From NCBI GenBank assembly GCA_965243775.1, contig CBDEWF010000129.1:27932-91931 (forward strand): a DNA stretch of 64,000 nt, given 5' to 3'. The stretch is from Sansalvadorimonas sp965243775. Its GTDB lineage: Bacteria > Pseudomonadota > Gammaproteobacteria > Pseudomonadales > Endozoicomonadaceae. Under the pieces are notes generated by a model. That model was not told where the DNA came from. It was given only the letters and a program-made list of their open reading frames with translations, and searched no databases. How positions within the stretch are numbered: position 1 is the first letter of the stretch; each line of letters starts with the position of its first letter. Positions 28,100 through 38,302 of the stretch are shown piece after piece. The position numbers and the translations under genes were made by a program.

Positions 28100-28290
28100 T
28101 GGCTTCGCCGGAGATCAGTATCAGTAACCGTGACGACTGCCAGTGGATTCAGTGTTGAAGCCCCTTCTCTCGGTCACAGGTCCCTGTGGTTGTACCCGAG
28201 ATTACCGCAGCATCTTCATATGGTACCATTTATGGTGACCACAATGCTTTGCGTTGTGCCATCAACAGATCTGGATGATAAGGGTTTCGG
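28100..28290 (-). other. adhesin stretch with a cluster of small insertions
   Basis: Compared with intact neighbouring units, this stretch carries several one- to few-base insertions (for example gagATCAG for gagTCAG, ttcTCTcgg, cAGGtccc, and extra bases in the catcattggtacc segment). They destroy the reading frame across one repeat. Sequence on each side is intact VCBS repeat. Error or decay is discussed under findings. Confidence 0.7.
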
Positions 28291-28678
28291 TCAGGGTATC
28301 ACCGGATCCCAGGGACTGAATGGCTGTCTGGCTGTTATCCGCTTCATAAGACCAGTTACCCGAAGCATCAATAGTTAGAGAACCATAGGAGCCGGTCACT
28401 GTGGCAGCAGTAAAGCTGGCCTCGCCAGAGTCTGTATCGGTAACACTTAAGCTGCCGGTGGTGGACAGGGTGGAAGCATCATCTTCCGTTACCTCTCCCG
28501 TGGTGCTGCCTGAAATCACAGCAGCATCATTGGTACCATTGATGGTGATGACAATATTCTGAGTCGTGCCATCAACAGACTGGATTGAAAGAGTTTCGGT
28601 CAGGGTATCACCGGAGCCCAAGGGACTGAATAACGGTCTGACTGTTGTCCGCGTCATAGGACCAGCTGCCGGAGGCAT
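28262..28678 (-). pseudogene. adhesin repeat fragment in a shifted frame
   Basis: This 138-codon piece of VCBS repeat lies between two frameshifts. It overlaps the end of the middle segment, where an extra A (gcccAAggg instead of gcccAggg near 28,620) moves the frame by one. At its lower end it runs into the insertion-rich stretch. It contains the standard SLSVTDTDSGEASFTAATV and GSYGSLTIDASGNWSYEA landmarks, so it is part of the adhesin and not a separate gene. Confidence 0.75.
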
Positions 28679-31301
28679 CGATAGTCAGGGAACCATAAGA
28701 GCCAGTAACTGTGGCTGCAGTAAAGACATCTTCCCCGGTATCGGTATCAGTAATGGTGAGCGCACCGGAGATATTGAGAGTCGATGCACCATCTTCAGAA
28801 ATGGCGCCGGTAGTAGTGCCTGAGATGACGGCGGCATTGTTTAATCCGTTAATCGTGATAACGATGTTTTCAGTTGTGCCATCAAAGCTCTGGACGGACA
28901 GTGTTTCTGTAAGGGTATTGCTCCCTCCCAGAGCCTGAACGGCAGTCTGGCTGTTATCAGCCTCATAAGACCAGTTACCAGAAGCATCAATAGTCAGAGA
29001 GCCGTAGGAACCGGTGACCGTAGCCACAGAAAAGCTGGCTTCGCCGGCATCAGTATCGGAGACACTTAAACTCCCTGTGGTTAGAAGGGTGGAAGCATCG
29101 TTCTCCGTCACTGCCCCGGTAGAAGTCCCAGAAATGACCGCGACGTCATTAGTACCGTTAATGGTGAGAACAATGTTCTGGGTCGTGCCATCAACGGCCT
29201 GGACAGTGAGGGTTTCGGTCAGCGTATTTCCCGATCCCAGGGCCTGAATGGCACTCTGACTGTTATCCGCTTCATAAGACCAGTTACCCGAAGCATCAAT
29301 AGTTAGAGAACCATAGGAGCCGGTTACTGTGGCAGCAGTAAAGCTGGCCTCGCCAGAGTCTGTATCGGTAACACTTAAGCTGCCGGTGGTGGACAGGGTG
29401 GAAGCATCATCTTCCGTTACCTCCCCCGTGGTGCTGCCTGAAATCACAGCAGCATCATTGGTACCATTGATGGTGACCACAATATTCTGCGTTGTGCCAT
29501 CAACAGACTGGATGATAAGGGTTTCGGTCAGGGTATCACCGGAGCCCAGTGACTGAATAACGGTCTGACTGTTGTCCGCGTCATAGGACCAGCTGCCGGA
29601 GGCATCGATAGTCAGGGAACCATAAGAGCCAGTAACTGTGGCTGCAGTAAAGACATCTTCCCCGGTATCGGTATCAGTAATGGTGAGCGCACCGGAGATA
29701 TTGAGAGTCGATGCACCATCTTCAGAAATGGCGCCGGTAGTAGTGCCTGAGATGACGGCGGCATTGTTTAATCCGTTAATCGTGATAACGATGTTTTCAG
29801 TCGTGCCATCAAAGCTCTGGACGGACAGTGTTTCTGTAAGGGTATTGCTCCCTCCCAGAGCCTGAACGGCAGTCTGGCTGTTATCAGCCTCATAAGACCA
29901 GTTACCAGAAGCATCAATAGTCAGAGAGCCGTAGGAACCGGTGACCGTAGCCACAGAAAAGCTGGCTTCGCCGGCATCAGTATCGGAGACACTTAAACTC
30001 CCTGTGGTTAGAAGGGTGGAAGCATCGTTCTCCGTCACTGCCCCGGTAGAAGTCCCAGAAATGACCGCGACGTCATTAGTACCGTTAATGGTGAGAACAA
30101 TGTTCTGGGTCGTGCCATCAAAGGATTGAATCAAAAGGGTTTCGGTCAGGGTATCGCCAGAGCCGAGGGACTGAATCGCAGTTTGGCTGTTGTCAGCCTC
30201 ATAAGACCAGCTGCCGGAGGCATCGATAGTCAGGGAACCATAAGAGCCAGTAACTGTGGCTGCAGTAAAGACATCTTCCCCGGTATCGGTATCAGTAATG
30301 GTGAGCGCACCGGAGATATTGAGAGTCGATGCACCATCTTCAGAAATGGCGCCGGTAGTAGTGCCTGAGATGACGGCGGCATTGTTTAATCCGTTAATCG
30401 TGATAACGATGTTTTCAGTCGTGCCATCAAAGCTCTGGACGGACAGTGTTTCTGTAAGGGTATTGCTCCCTCCCAGAGCCTGAACGGCAGTCTGGCTGTT
30501 ATCAGCCTCATAAGACCAGTTACCAGAAGCATCAATAGTCAGAGAGCCGTAGGAACCGGTGACCGTAGCCACAGAAAAGCTGGCTTCGCCGGCATCAGTA
30601 TCGGAGACACTTAAACTCCCTGTGGTTAGAAGGGTGGAAGCATCGTTCTCCGTCACTGCCCCGGTAGAAGTCCCAGAAATGACCGCGACGTCATTAGTAC
30701 CGTTAATGGTGAGAACAATGTTCTGGGTCGTGCCATCAAAGGATTGAATCGAAAGGGTTTCGGTCAGGGTATTGCCAGAGCCGAGGGACTGAATCGCAGT
30801 TTGGCTGTTGTCAGCCTCATAAGACCAGCTGCCTGAAGCATCGATAGTCAGGGAACCATAGGAACCCATGACAGTATTCGCAGTAAAGCTGGCTTCTCCA
30901 GAATCGGTATCAGTGACACTTAAGCTACCGGTGGTATTCAGTGTTGAGGCACCGTCTTCGGTGACAGCGCCTGTGGTTGTGCCCGAGATCACCGCGGCAT
31001 CATTGACACCGCTGATGATGATCATAATATTCTGGGTGGTGCCATCAACAGACTGAATGGTCAGGGTTTCAGTTAAAGTGTCGCCGTAGCCGAGGGACTG
31101 GATGGCCGTCTGGCTGTTGTCCGCATCATAAGACCAGCTGCCGGAGGCATTGATAGTCAGGGACCCATAAGAGCCGGTAACGGTATCAGCAGAAAAGCTG
31201 GCTTCGCCGGAGTCTGTATCGGTCACACTTAAACTGCCGGTGATATTCAGTGTTGATGCACCGTCTTCGATGACCGCTCCGGTTGTTACCCCTGAGATCA
31301 C
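28608..31301 (-). CDS. giant VCBS adhesin, middle segment of a frameshifted gene
   Basis: These 897 codons consist entirely of VCBS-type repeats (about 8.7 units). The listed start is only the first in-frame ATG; repeat coding in this frame extends up to about 31,530, so this is not an independent gene and has no ribosome-binding site or signal. Its frame equals that of the C-terminal segment and differs from that of the N-terminal segment. The unit types (ISEDGASTLNISG, VTENDASTLLTTG and others) recur in the same order two to three times, showing recent block duplication. Confidence 0.8.
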   Translation of the reverse strand: MISGVTTGAVIEDGASTLNITGSLSVTDTDSGEASFSADTVTGSYGSLTINASGSWSYDADNSQTAIQSLGYGDTLTETLTIQSVDGTTQNIMIIISGVNDAAVISGTTTGAVTEDGASTLNTTGSLSVTDTDSGEASFTANTVMGSYGSLTIDASGSWSYEADNSQTAIQSLGSGNTLTETLSIQSFDGTTQNIVLTINGTNDVAVISGTSTGAVTENDASTLLTTGSLSVSDTDAGEASFSVATVTGSYGSLTIDASGNWSYEADNSQTAVQALGGSNTLTETLSVQSFDGTTENIVITINGLNNAAVISGTTTGAISEDGASTLNISGALTITDTDTGEDVFTAATVTGSYGSLTIDASGSWSYEADNSQTAIQSLGSGDTLTETLLIQSFDGTTQNIVLTINGTNDVAVISGTSTGAVTENDASTLLTTGSLSVSDTDAGEASFSVATVTGSYGSLTIDASGNWSYEADNSQTAVQALGGSNTLTETLSVQSFDGTTENIVITINGLNNAAVISGTTTGAISEDGASTLNISGALTITDTDTGEDVFTAATVTGSYGSLTIDASGSWSYDADNSQTVIQSLGSGDTLTETLIIQSVDGTTQNIVVTINGTNDAAVISGSTTGEVTEDDASTLSTTGSLSVTDTDSGEASFTAATVTGSYGSLTIDASGNWSYEADNSQSAIQALGSGNTLTETLTVQAVDGTTQNIVLTINGTNDVAVISGTSTGAVTENDASTLLTTGSLSVSDTDAGEASFSVATVTGSYGSLTIDASGNWSYEADNSQTAVQALGGSNTLTETLSVQSFDGTTENIVITINGLNNAAVISGTTTGAISEDGASTLNISGALTITDTDTGEDVFTAATVTGSYGSLTIDASGSWSYDADNSQTVIQSLGLR

Positions 31302-31381
31302 TGCGGCATCATTGGTGCCGTTGATGGTGATGACAATATTCTGGGTCGTGCCATCAAAAGACTGGATCGAGAGAGTTTCGG

Positions 31382-32110
31382 TCAGGGTATCACCGGAGCC
31401 AAGGGACTGAACGGCTGTCTGACTGTTATCGGCCTCATAAGACCAGCTGCCGGAAGCATCAATAGTGAGAGAACCATAAGAGCCTGTGACAGTAGCAGCG
31501 GTAAAGCTGGCTTCGCCGGAGTCAGTATCGGAGTAACCGTGAGACTGCCGGTGGCATTCAATGTTGAGGCCCCTTCTTCGGTCACAGTGCCCTGTGGTTG
31601 TACCCAGAGATTACCGCAGCATCATTGGTACCATTAGTGTTAATGGTGATGAACAATATTCTGGGTTGATGGTGAGACCACAATCGATTCTGTAACTGTG
31701 GTCGTGCCATCAACCGGAGATATTGAGAGTCGATGATCTTCAGAAATGTAGTATGCCTGAGAAAGTTTAATCCGTTAATTTCGGTCAGGGTATGGACGGA
31801 CCTGTAAGGGTAGCCCAGAGCCTGAACGGACTGAATAAGACCGTTACCAGAAGTCAATAGTGAGCCGTGTTGTCTTCGCGGCATCATATCGGAGACCAGC
31901 TGCCGGTAGAAGCATCGATTAGTACCGTTAATGGTGAGAACAATGTTCTGGGTCGTGCCATCAAAGGATTGAATCGAAAGGGTTTCGGTCAGGGTATGCC
32001 AGAGCCGAGGGACTGAATCGCAGTTTGGCTGTTGTCAGTAAGACCAGCTGCCTGAAGCATCGATGTCAGGGAACCATAGGAACCCATGACTCCAGTAAAG
32101 CTTCTCCAGA
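31382..32110 (-). pseudogene. scrambled adhesin repeats with many small indels
   Basis: Fragments of several VCBS unit types are spliced together with many small deletions and a few insertions. The upper-frame repeat is intact to about 31,540, where two extra G residues (tatcGGagtaacc for tatcagtaacc) shift the frame. Between about 31,590 and 32,100 bits of different units are joined within tens of bases, so neither reading frame survives. The flanks are clean repeats. The N-terminal segment terminates here at 32,066. Confidence 0.75.
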
Positions 32111-35100
32111 ATCGGTATCAGTGACACTTAAGCTACCGGTGGTATTCAGTGTTGAGGCACCGTCTTCGGTGACAGCGCCTGTGGTTGTGCCCGAGATCAC
32201 CGCGGCATCATTGACACCGCTGATGATGATCATAATATTCTGGGTGGTGCCATCAACAGACTGAATGGTCAGGGTTTCAGTTAAAGTGTCGCCGTAGCCG
32301 AGGGACTGGATGGCCGTCTGGCTGTTGTCCGCATCATAAGACCAGCTGCCGGAGGCATTGATAGTCAGGGACCCATAAGAGCCGGTAACGGTATCAGCAG
32401 AAAAGCTGGCTTCGCCGGAGTCTGCATCGGTCACACTTAAACTGCCGGTGATATTCAGTGTTGATGCACCGTCTTCGATGACCGCTCCGGTTGTTACCCC
32501 CGAGATCACTGCGGCATCATTGGTGCCGTTGATGGTGATGACAATATTCTGGGTCGTGCCATCAAAAGACTGGATCGAGAGAGTTTCGGTCAGGGTATCA
32601 CCGGAGCCAAGGGACTGAACGGCTGTCTGACTGTTATCGGCCTCATAAGACCAGCTGCCGGAAGCATCAATAGTGAGAGAACCATAAGAGCCTGTGACAG
32701 TAGCAGCGGTAAAGCTGGCTTCGCCGGAGTCAGTATCAGTAACCGTGAGACTGCCGGTGGCATTCAATGTTGAGGCCCCTTCTTCGGTCACAGTCCCTGT
32801 GGTTGTACCCGAGATTACCGCAGCATCATTGGTACCATTGATGGTGATGACAATATTCTGAGTCGTGCCATCAACAGACTGGATTGAAAGAGTTTCGGTC
32901 AGGGTATCACCGGAGCCCAGTGACTGAATAACGGTCTGACTGTTGTCCGCGTCATAGGACCAGCTGCCGGAGGCATCGATAGTCAGGGAACCATAAGAGC
33001 CAGTAACTGTGGCTGCAGTAAAGACATCTTCCCCGGTATCGGTATCAGTAATGGTGAGCGCACCGGAGATATTGAGAGTCGATGCACCATCTTCAGAAAT
33101 GGCGCCGGTAGTAGTGCCTGAGATGACGGCGGCATTGTTTAATCCGTTAATCGTGATAACGATGTTTTCAGTTGTGCCATCAAAGCTCTGGACGGACAGT
33201 GTTTCTGTAAGGGTATTGCTCCCTCCCAGAGCCTGAACGGCAGTCTGGCTGTTATCAGCCTCATAAGACCAGTTACCAGAAGCATCAATAGTCAGAGAGC
33301 CGTAGGAACCGGTGACCGTAGCCACAGAAAAGCTGGCTTCGCCGGCATCAGTATCGGAGACACTTAAACTCCCTGTGGTTAGAAGGGTGGAAGCATCGTT
33401 CTCCGTCACTGCCCCGGTAGAAGTCCCAGAAATGACCGCGACGTCATTAGTACCGTTAATGGTGAGAACAATGTTCTGGGTCGTGCCATCAAAGGATTGA
33501 ATCGAAAGGGTTTCGGTCAGGGTATTGCCAGAGCCGAGGGACTGAATCGCAGTTTGGCTGTTGTCAGCCTCATAAGACCAGCTGCCTGAAGCATCGATAG
33601 TCAGGGAACCATAGGAACCCATGACAGTATTCGCAGTAAAGCTGGCTTCTCCAGAATCGGTATCAGTGACACTTAAGCTACCGGTGGTATTCAGTGTTGA
33701 GGCACCGTCTTCGGTGACAGCGCCTGTGGTTGTGCCCGAGATCACCGCGGCATCATTGACACCGCTGATGATGATCATAATATTCTGGGTGGTGCCATCA
33801 ACAGACTGAATGGTCAGGGTTTCAGTTAAAGTGTCGCCGTAGCCGAGGGACTGGATGGCCGTCTGGCTGTTGTCCGCATCATAAGACCAGCTGCCGGAGG
33901 CATTGATAGTCAGGGACCCATAAGAGCCGGTAACGGTATCAGCAGAAAAGCTGGCTTCGCCGGAGTCTGCATCGGTCACACTTAAACTGCCGGTGATATT
34001 CAGTGTTGATGCACCGTCTTCGATGACCGCTCCGGTTGTTACCCCCGAGATCACTGCGGCATCATTGGTGCCGTTGATGGTGATGACAATATTCTGGGTC
34101 GTGCCATCAAAAGACTGGATCGAGAGAGTTTCGGTCAGGGTATCACCGGAGCCAAGGGACTGAACGGCTGTCTGACTGTTATCGGCCTCATAAGACCAGC
34201 TGCCGGAAGCATCAATAGTGAGAGAACCATAAGAGCCTGTGACAGTAGCAGCGGTAAAGCTGGCTTCGCCGGAGTCAGTATCAGTAACCGTGAGACTGCC
34301 GGTGGCATTCAATGTTGAGGCCCCTTCTTCGGTCACAGTCCCTGTGGTTGTACCCGAGATTACCGCAGCATCATTGGTACCATTGATGGTGATCACAATG
34401 CTTTGCGTTGTGCCATCCACAGACTGGATAGTCAGTGTTTCGGTCAGAGTATCACCGGAGCCCAGTGACTGAATAACGGTCTGACTGTTGTCCGCGTCAT
34501 AGGACCAGCTGCCGGAGGCATCGATAGTCAGGGAACCATAAGAGCCAGTAACTGTGGCTGCAGTAAAGACATCTTCCCCAGCATCGGTATCGGTAATGGT
34601 AAGAGTTCCGGAAGCATTGAGAGTGGCAGCATCTTCCTCAGAAACCGTACCGGTGGTCGTTCCGGATATTATGGCCGCATTGTTTATACCATTAATCGTG
34701 ATAACGACGTTTTCAGTTGTGCCATCAAGGCTCTGAACGGAAAGTGTTTCTGTAAGGGTGTCGCCGGAGCCGAGGGCCTGAATTGCTGTCTGACTATTGT
34801 CGGCTTCATAGGACCAGCTACCTGAGGCATCAATAGTCAGAGAACCATAAGAACCTGTGACAGTGGCAGCAGTAAAACTGGCCTCTCCGGAATCGGTGTC
34901 GGTAACGCTGAGACTGCCAGTGGTATTCAGGGTGGAAGCATCTTGTTCCGTGACTTCACCCGTCGTTGCTCCTGAAATAACTGCAGCATCATTGGTGCCG
35001 TTGATGGTGATCACAATATTCTGGGTTGTACCATCAACTGATTGAACCGTGAGCGTTTCGGTCAGGGTGGCACCGGAGCCCAGGGACTGGATCACCGTCT

Positions 35101-38100
35101 GGCTGTTGTCAGCATCGTAGGACCAGCTGCCTGAAGCATCGATAGTCAGGGAACCATAGGTGCCAGTGATTGTGGCAGCGGTGAAAACTGCTTCACCAGT
35201 ATCCACATCGGAGATAGTCAGGCTACCGGTGGTGTTTAATGTGGACGCATCATCTTCGGCAAAAGCTCCCGTGGTCGTTCCCGATATCACTGCAGTATCA
35301 TTGGTGCCATTGATAGTGATTACAATGCTTTGCGTGGTGCCATCGACAGACTGGATGGTAAGAGTTTCTGTCAAAGTATCGCCGGAGCCGAGGGACTGGA
35401 TCGCTGTTTGACTGTTGTCAGCGTCATAAGACCAGCTACCGGATGCATCGATAGTGAGAGAACCATAAGAGCCAGTAACTGTGGCAGCGGTAAAAACATC
35501 TTCCCCCGCATCGATATCAGTTATGGAGAGAGTACCGGTCTCATTAAGAGTGGCAGCATCTTCCTCAGAAACGGTGCCGGTGGTCGTTCCGGATATTATG
35601 GCGGCATCATTGACACCATTAATCGTGATAACAATATCCTGGGTTGTGCCATCAACAGACTGAACCGTGAGTGTTTCGGTCAGCGTGTCGCCAGAGCCCA
35701 GGGACTGGATTGCAGTCTGTGAGTTCTCCGCGTTGTAGTTCCAGCTGCCGGAGGTGCTGATGGTCAATGAACCATAGGAGCCGGTCACTGTAGCGGCGGT
35801 GAAAACAGCTTCACCTGTATCCACATCGGAAATGGTCAAGTTGCCAGAGGCGTTTAGTGTTGAAGCGTCATCTTCGGCAAAAGCTCCCGTGGTCGTTCCC
35901 GATATCACTGCAGCATCATTGGTGCCATTGATAGTGATTACAATGCTTTGCGTTGTGCCATCGACAGACTGGATGATCAGGGTTTCGGTGAGGGTGTCGC
36001 CGGAGCCCAGAGACTGGATCACCGTCTGGCTGTTGTCAGCATCGTAGGACCAGCTGCCGGAAGCGTCGATCGTCAGGGAGCCATAAGATCCTGTCACTGT
36101 GGCAGCAGTAAAGACATCCTCTCCAGCATCGGTATCAGTAATAGTGAGAGTACCGGTGACATTGAGAGTGGACGCATCCTCTTCAGAAACGGCACCGGAG
36201 ATCATTCCGGATATTATGGCGGCATCATTGACACCATTAATCGTGATGACAATATCCTGGGTGGTGCCATCAACAGATTGGACTGTAAGCGTTTCTGTCA
36301 AAGTGTCGCCGGAACCCAGGGACTGGATAGCAGTCTGTGAGTTATCTGCGTTATAACTCCAGCTTCCGGAGGGGTTGATGGTCAGTGAACCGTAGGAACC
36401 GGTAATCGTGGCAGTTGTGAAAACCGCTTCACCAGTGTCCACGTCGGTGATGGTCAGATTGCCGGTTGCATTCAGTGTGGCGGCGGCATCTTCGGTGACA
36501 GCGCCCGTGGTCATTCCAGATATCACTGCGGCATCATTTGTACCACTGACAGTGATGACAATATCCTGGGTCGTGCCATCGACGGACTGGATGGTAATTG
36601 TTTCAGTCAGGGTATCGCCAGAACCCAGAGACTGAATTGCGATCTGCGAGTTATCCGCATTGTAGCTCCAGCTGCCGGAGGCATCGATCGTAAGAGAACC
36701 GTAGGAGCCAGTAATCGTGGCGGCTGAAAAGAGAGCCTCACCGGTATCAATATCTGTGATGCTAAGGCTACCGGTGGCATTTAGAGTGGAGGCATCCTCT
36801 TCGGCAAAGGTTCCTGTAGTGGTTCCCGAGATATTGGCGGCATCGTTGGTACCCGTGATAGTAACAGTGATATTTTGGGTTGTTCCATCAACGGCTTCGA
36901 CGGAAAGTGTTTCCGTCAGGGTGACTCCTGACCCCAGAGACTGGATATCTGCCTGGGTGTTATTGAGGCTATAAGTCCACTCTCCCAGACTGGTAATGCT
37001 GAGAGAGCCGTAAGATCCAGAAACTGAGGTTGAAATAAAAGCAGCCTGACCCGGATCCGGGTCAATGATGGATAAGGTTCCCTGAGCAACTAAATCTGAA
37101 CCTCCGTCTTCAAAGACGGCGCCGGTTGTCTGGCCTGAAATGACAGCTTCCTGGGCTGTTTGAATAGTATTGATAGGGTTGAAGGGAATCGGGATTTCGA
37201 AGAACATCTCGATCGGATCCCCTCCGACCTCACCTTCTTCCCCTAACCCCGAAGGTTCATCAGCTTCTTCAGCTTCCTTAGAGTCGCTGGTATCAGTTGA
37301 TCTGGCGGTAATTTTTACCTGGATACTTTCAACCGGACCGTCAGGTTCGCCACTGAATGTTTGTGTTTGAGGGTCAAAACTTAACCAGGGTGGAAGTGCA
37401 CTGCCATCAGCCTGTGTAGCCTCCAGGTCACGTTCACTGCCAAGGTCTGTAAATACGTTGGCTGGGAGGGCGTAGGAGAAGGCTTGATTGTCGGAGGTTG
37501 ATGAGCCGGTTAAGCTGCTGGAGTCGATGCTCTCAACGGCTGTACCAGTGTCATCGTCATCGCTTTCTTCACTGGCAAGTCGCTCTTCATCTCTGATTTG
37601 TTCTACTGGATCAAGCCTGGCTATTTCCTGAACTGCTGGAGTGGCCTCTTGCTCCGAGTGACTTAAGTTAATGTTCTGATCAATGTAACTGGGGGTGTAG
37701 TGAAAATATGTGTTCTCTGCGTTTGTTGGAGTGCTATCAACGCCTGTACCAAAAATTAAGATATGAACCTGTCCCTGGTAGGAGTGCCCAGATTCATCAT
37801 CAGCCTCGTAAGTGAAGGTTGCCTTAGCCTGAATTTGCGATCCAAGATGCTGGAAATCTGTCTCGGCTTCAAACACATAGGAGCCATCGTCCTCAATCGT
37901 CAAGCTTCCGGCTTCTGGAGATTGCAACACGTGATAATGAAAAGGGCTTTCGGGGCCGGTCACCGGTAGTGGGAGTTTGCCATGAAAAACCGTTCCAGCT
38001 TCCACGGCCACCATACTTGATGTTGGAAGATTGCTATTTCCGACTGCATCTGGAGAATCTGGCAGGGCAGATGAAGAGGACCCTCCCAGGTTGCTGATGT

Positions 38101-38302
38101 CCAGGGCTCCAGATATGGAAATAATCTCATGGGTGGTTAGCTCTACAGAAACTGAGTCCTGTGATTGTGAAACAACGGTTTCGTTGAGATAGACAGGTGA
38201 ACCCGGTTCCAATACCCTTTGATGGCCATGGTCATCAGTCGCAAAGACCAGTCCATGGGCCTCTGTAACATGGCCAATGAGTATTGGGCAACTAGAGTCC
38301 AT
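32066..38302 (-). CDS. giant VCBS adhesin, N-terminal segment of a frameshifted gene
   Basis: This 2,078-residue segment carries the true start of the locus (MDSSCPILIGHVTEAHGL). Residues about 1-90 form a beta-rich N-terminal module without a classical signal peptide, as expected for type 1 secretion. Next come a VCBS-like domain (about 95-190), an acidic linker, a cadherin-like/He_PIG domain (about 280-350, LPPWLSFDPQTQTFSGEPDG), a second very acidic linker, and about 16 VCBS repeats from residue about 395. The last residues (after TDSGEA) are out of frame because of deletions near 32,100. No TAAG-type LapG cleavage motif was seen in the N-terminal module. AAGGA lies rather far (about 16 bases) upstream of the ATG. 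The family role is surface attachment or biofilm formation. Confidence 0.88.
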   Translation of the reverse strand: MDSSCPILIGHVTEAHGLVFATDDHGHQRVLEPGSPVYLNETVVSQSQDSVSVELTTHEIISISGALDISNLGGSSSSALPDSPDAVGNSNLPTSSMVAVEAGTVFHGKLPLPVTGPESPFHYHVLQSPEAGSLTIEDDGSYVFEAETDFQHLGSQIQAKATFTYEADDESGHSYQGQVHILIFGTGVDSTPTNAENTYFHYTPSYIDQNINLSHSEQEATPAVQEIARLDPVEQIRDEERLASEESDDDDTGTAVESIDSSSLTGSSTSDNQAFSYALPANVFTDLGSERDLEATQADGSALPPWLSFDPQTQTFSGEPDGPVESIQVKITARSTDTSDSKEAEEADEPSGLGEEGEVGGDPIEMFFEIPIPFNPINTIQTAQEAVISGQTTGAVFEDGGSDLVAQGTLSIIDPDPGQAAFISTSVSGSYGSLSITSLGEWTYSLNNTQADIQSLGSGVTLTETLSVEAVDGTTQNITVTITGTNDAANISGTTTGTFAEEDASTLNATGSLSITDIDTGEALFSAATITGSYGSLTIDASGSWSYNADNSQIAIQSLGSGDTLTETITIQSVDGTTQDIVITVSGTNDAAVISGMTTGAVTEDAAATLNATGNLTITDVDTGEAVFTTATITGSYGSLTINPSGSWSYNADNSQTAIQSLGSGDTLTETLTVQSVDGTTQDIVITINGVNDAAIISGMISGAVSEEDASTLNVTGTLTITDTDAGEDVFTAATVTGSYGSLTIDASGSWSYDADNSQTVIQSLGSGDTLTETLIIQSVDGTTQSIVITINGTNDAAVISGTTTGAFAEDDASTLNASGNLTISDVDTGEAVFTAATVTGSYGSLTISTSGSWNYNAENSQTAIQSLGSGDTLTETLTVQSVDGTTQDIVITINGVNDAAIISGTTTGTVSEEDAATLNETGTLSITDIDAGEDVFTAATVTGSYGSLTIDASGSWSYDADNSQTAIQSLGSGDTLTETLTIQSVDGTTQSIVITINGTNDTAVISGTTTGAFAEDDASTLNTTGSLTISDVDTGEAVFTAATITGTYGSLTIDASGSWSYDADNSQTVIQSLGSGATLTETLTVQSVDGTTQNIVITINGTNDAAVISGATTGEVTEQDASTLNTTGSLSVTDTDSGEASFTAATVTGSYGSLTIDASGSWSYEADNSQTAIQALGSGDTLTETLSVQSLDGTTENVVITINGINNAAIISGTTTGTVSEEDAATLNASGTLTITDTDAGEDVFTAATVTGSYGSLTIDASGSWSYDADNSQTVIQSLGSGDTLTETLTIQSVDGTTQSIVITINGTNDAAVISGTTTGTVTEEGASTLNATGSLTVTDTDSGEASFTAATVTGSYGSLTIDASGSWSYEADNSQTAVQSLGSGDTLTETLSIQSFDGTTQNIVITINGTNDAAVISGVTTGAVIEDGASTLNITGSLSVTDADSGEASFSADTVTGSYGSLTINASGSWSYDADNSQTAIQSLGYGDTLTETLTIQSVDGTTQNIMIIISGVNDAAVISGTTTGAVTEDGASTLNTTGSLSVTDTDSGEASFTANTVMGSYGSLTIDASGSWSYEADNSQTAIQSLGSGNTLTETLSIQSFDGTTQNIVLTINGTNDVAVISGTSTGAVTENDASTLLTTGSLSVSDTDAGEASFSVATVTGSYGSLTIDASGNWSYEADNSQTAVQALGGSNTLTETLSVQSFDGTTENIVITINGLNNAAVISGTTTGAISEDGASTLNISGALTITDTDTGEDVFTAATVTGSYGSLTIDASGSWSYDADNSQTVIQSLGSGDTLTETLSIQSVDGTTQNIVITINGTNDAAVISGTTTGTVTEEGASTLNATGSLTVTDTDSGEASFTAATVTGSYGSLTIDASGSWSYEADNSQTAVQSLGSGDTLTETLSIQSFDGTTQNIVITINGTNDAAVISGVTTGAVIEDGASTLNITGSLSVTDADSGEASFSADTVTGSYGSLTINASGSWSYDADNSQTAIQSLGYGDTLTETLTIQSVDGTTQNIMIIISGVNDAAVISGTTTGAVTEDGASTLNTTGSLSVTDTDSGEALLESWVPMVP

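Larger units (their letters stand above)
24540..37150 (-). repeat. array of about 40 VCBS-type repeats, unit about 309 bp
   Basis: The unit encodes about 103 residues with the recurring landmarks AAVISGTTTGAVTEDGAST, SLSVTDTDSGEASFTA, GSYGSLTIDASGSWSY, ADNSQTAIQSLGSGDTLTET and QNIVITINGTND. Many copies are nearly identical at the DNA level, and multi-unit blocks recur. This is the extension rod of the adhesin. The repeats are coding, continuous and have no spacer structure. Confidence 0.95.

Noticed and set aside
28711..33500. Repeated 62-75-codon plus-strand frames starting MAAVKTSSPVSVSV or similar
   Set aside because: They are the reverse complement of the VCBS unit and recur with every repeat copy. 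They carry no ribosome-binding sites, so they are mirror frames of the adhesin and not genes.
24540..37150. The regular 309-bp periodicity considered as a CRISPR or satellite array
   Set aside because: The unit is far too long for CRISPR, has no unique spacers and encodes a continuous VCBS repeat protein.
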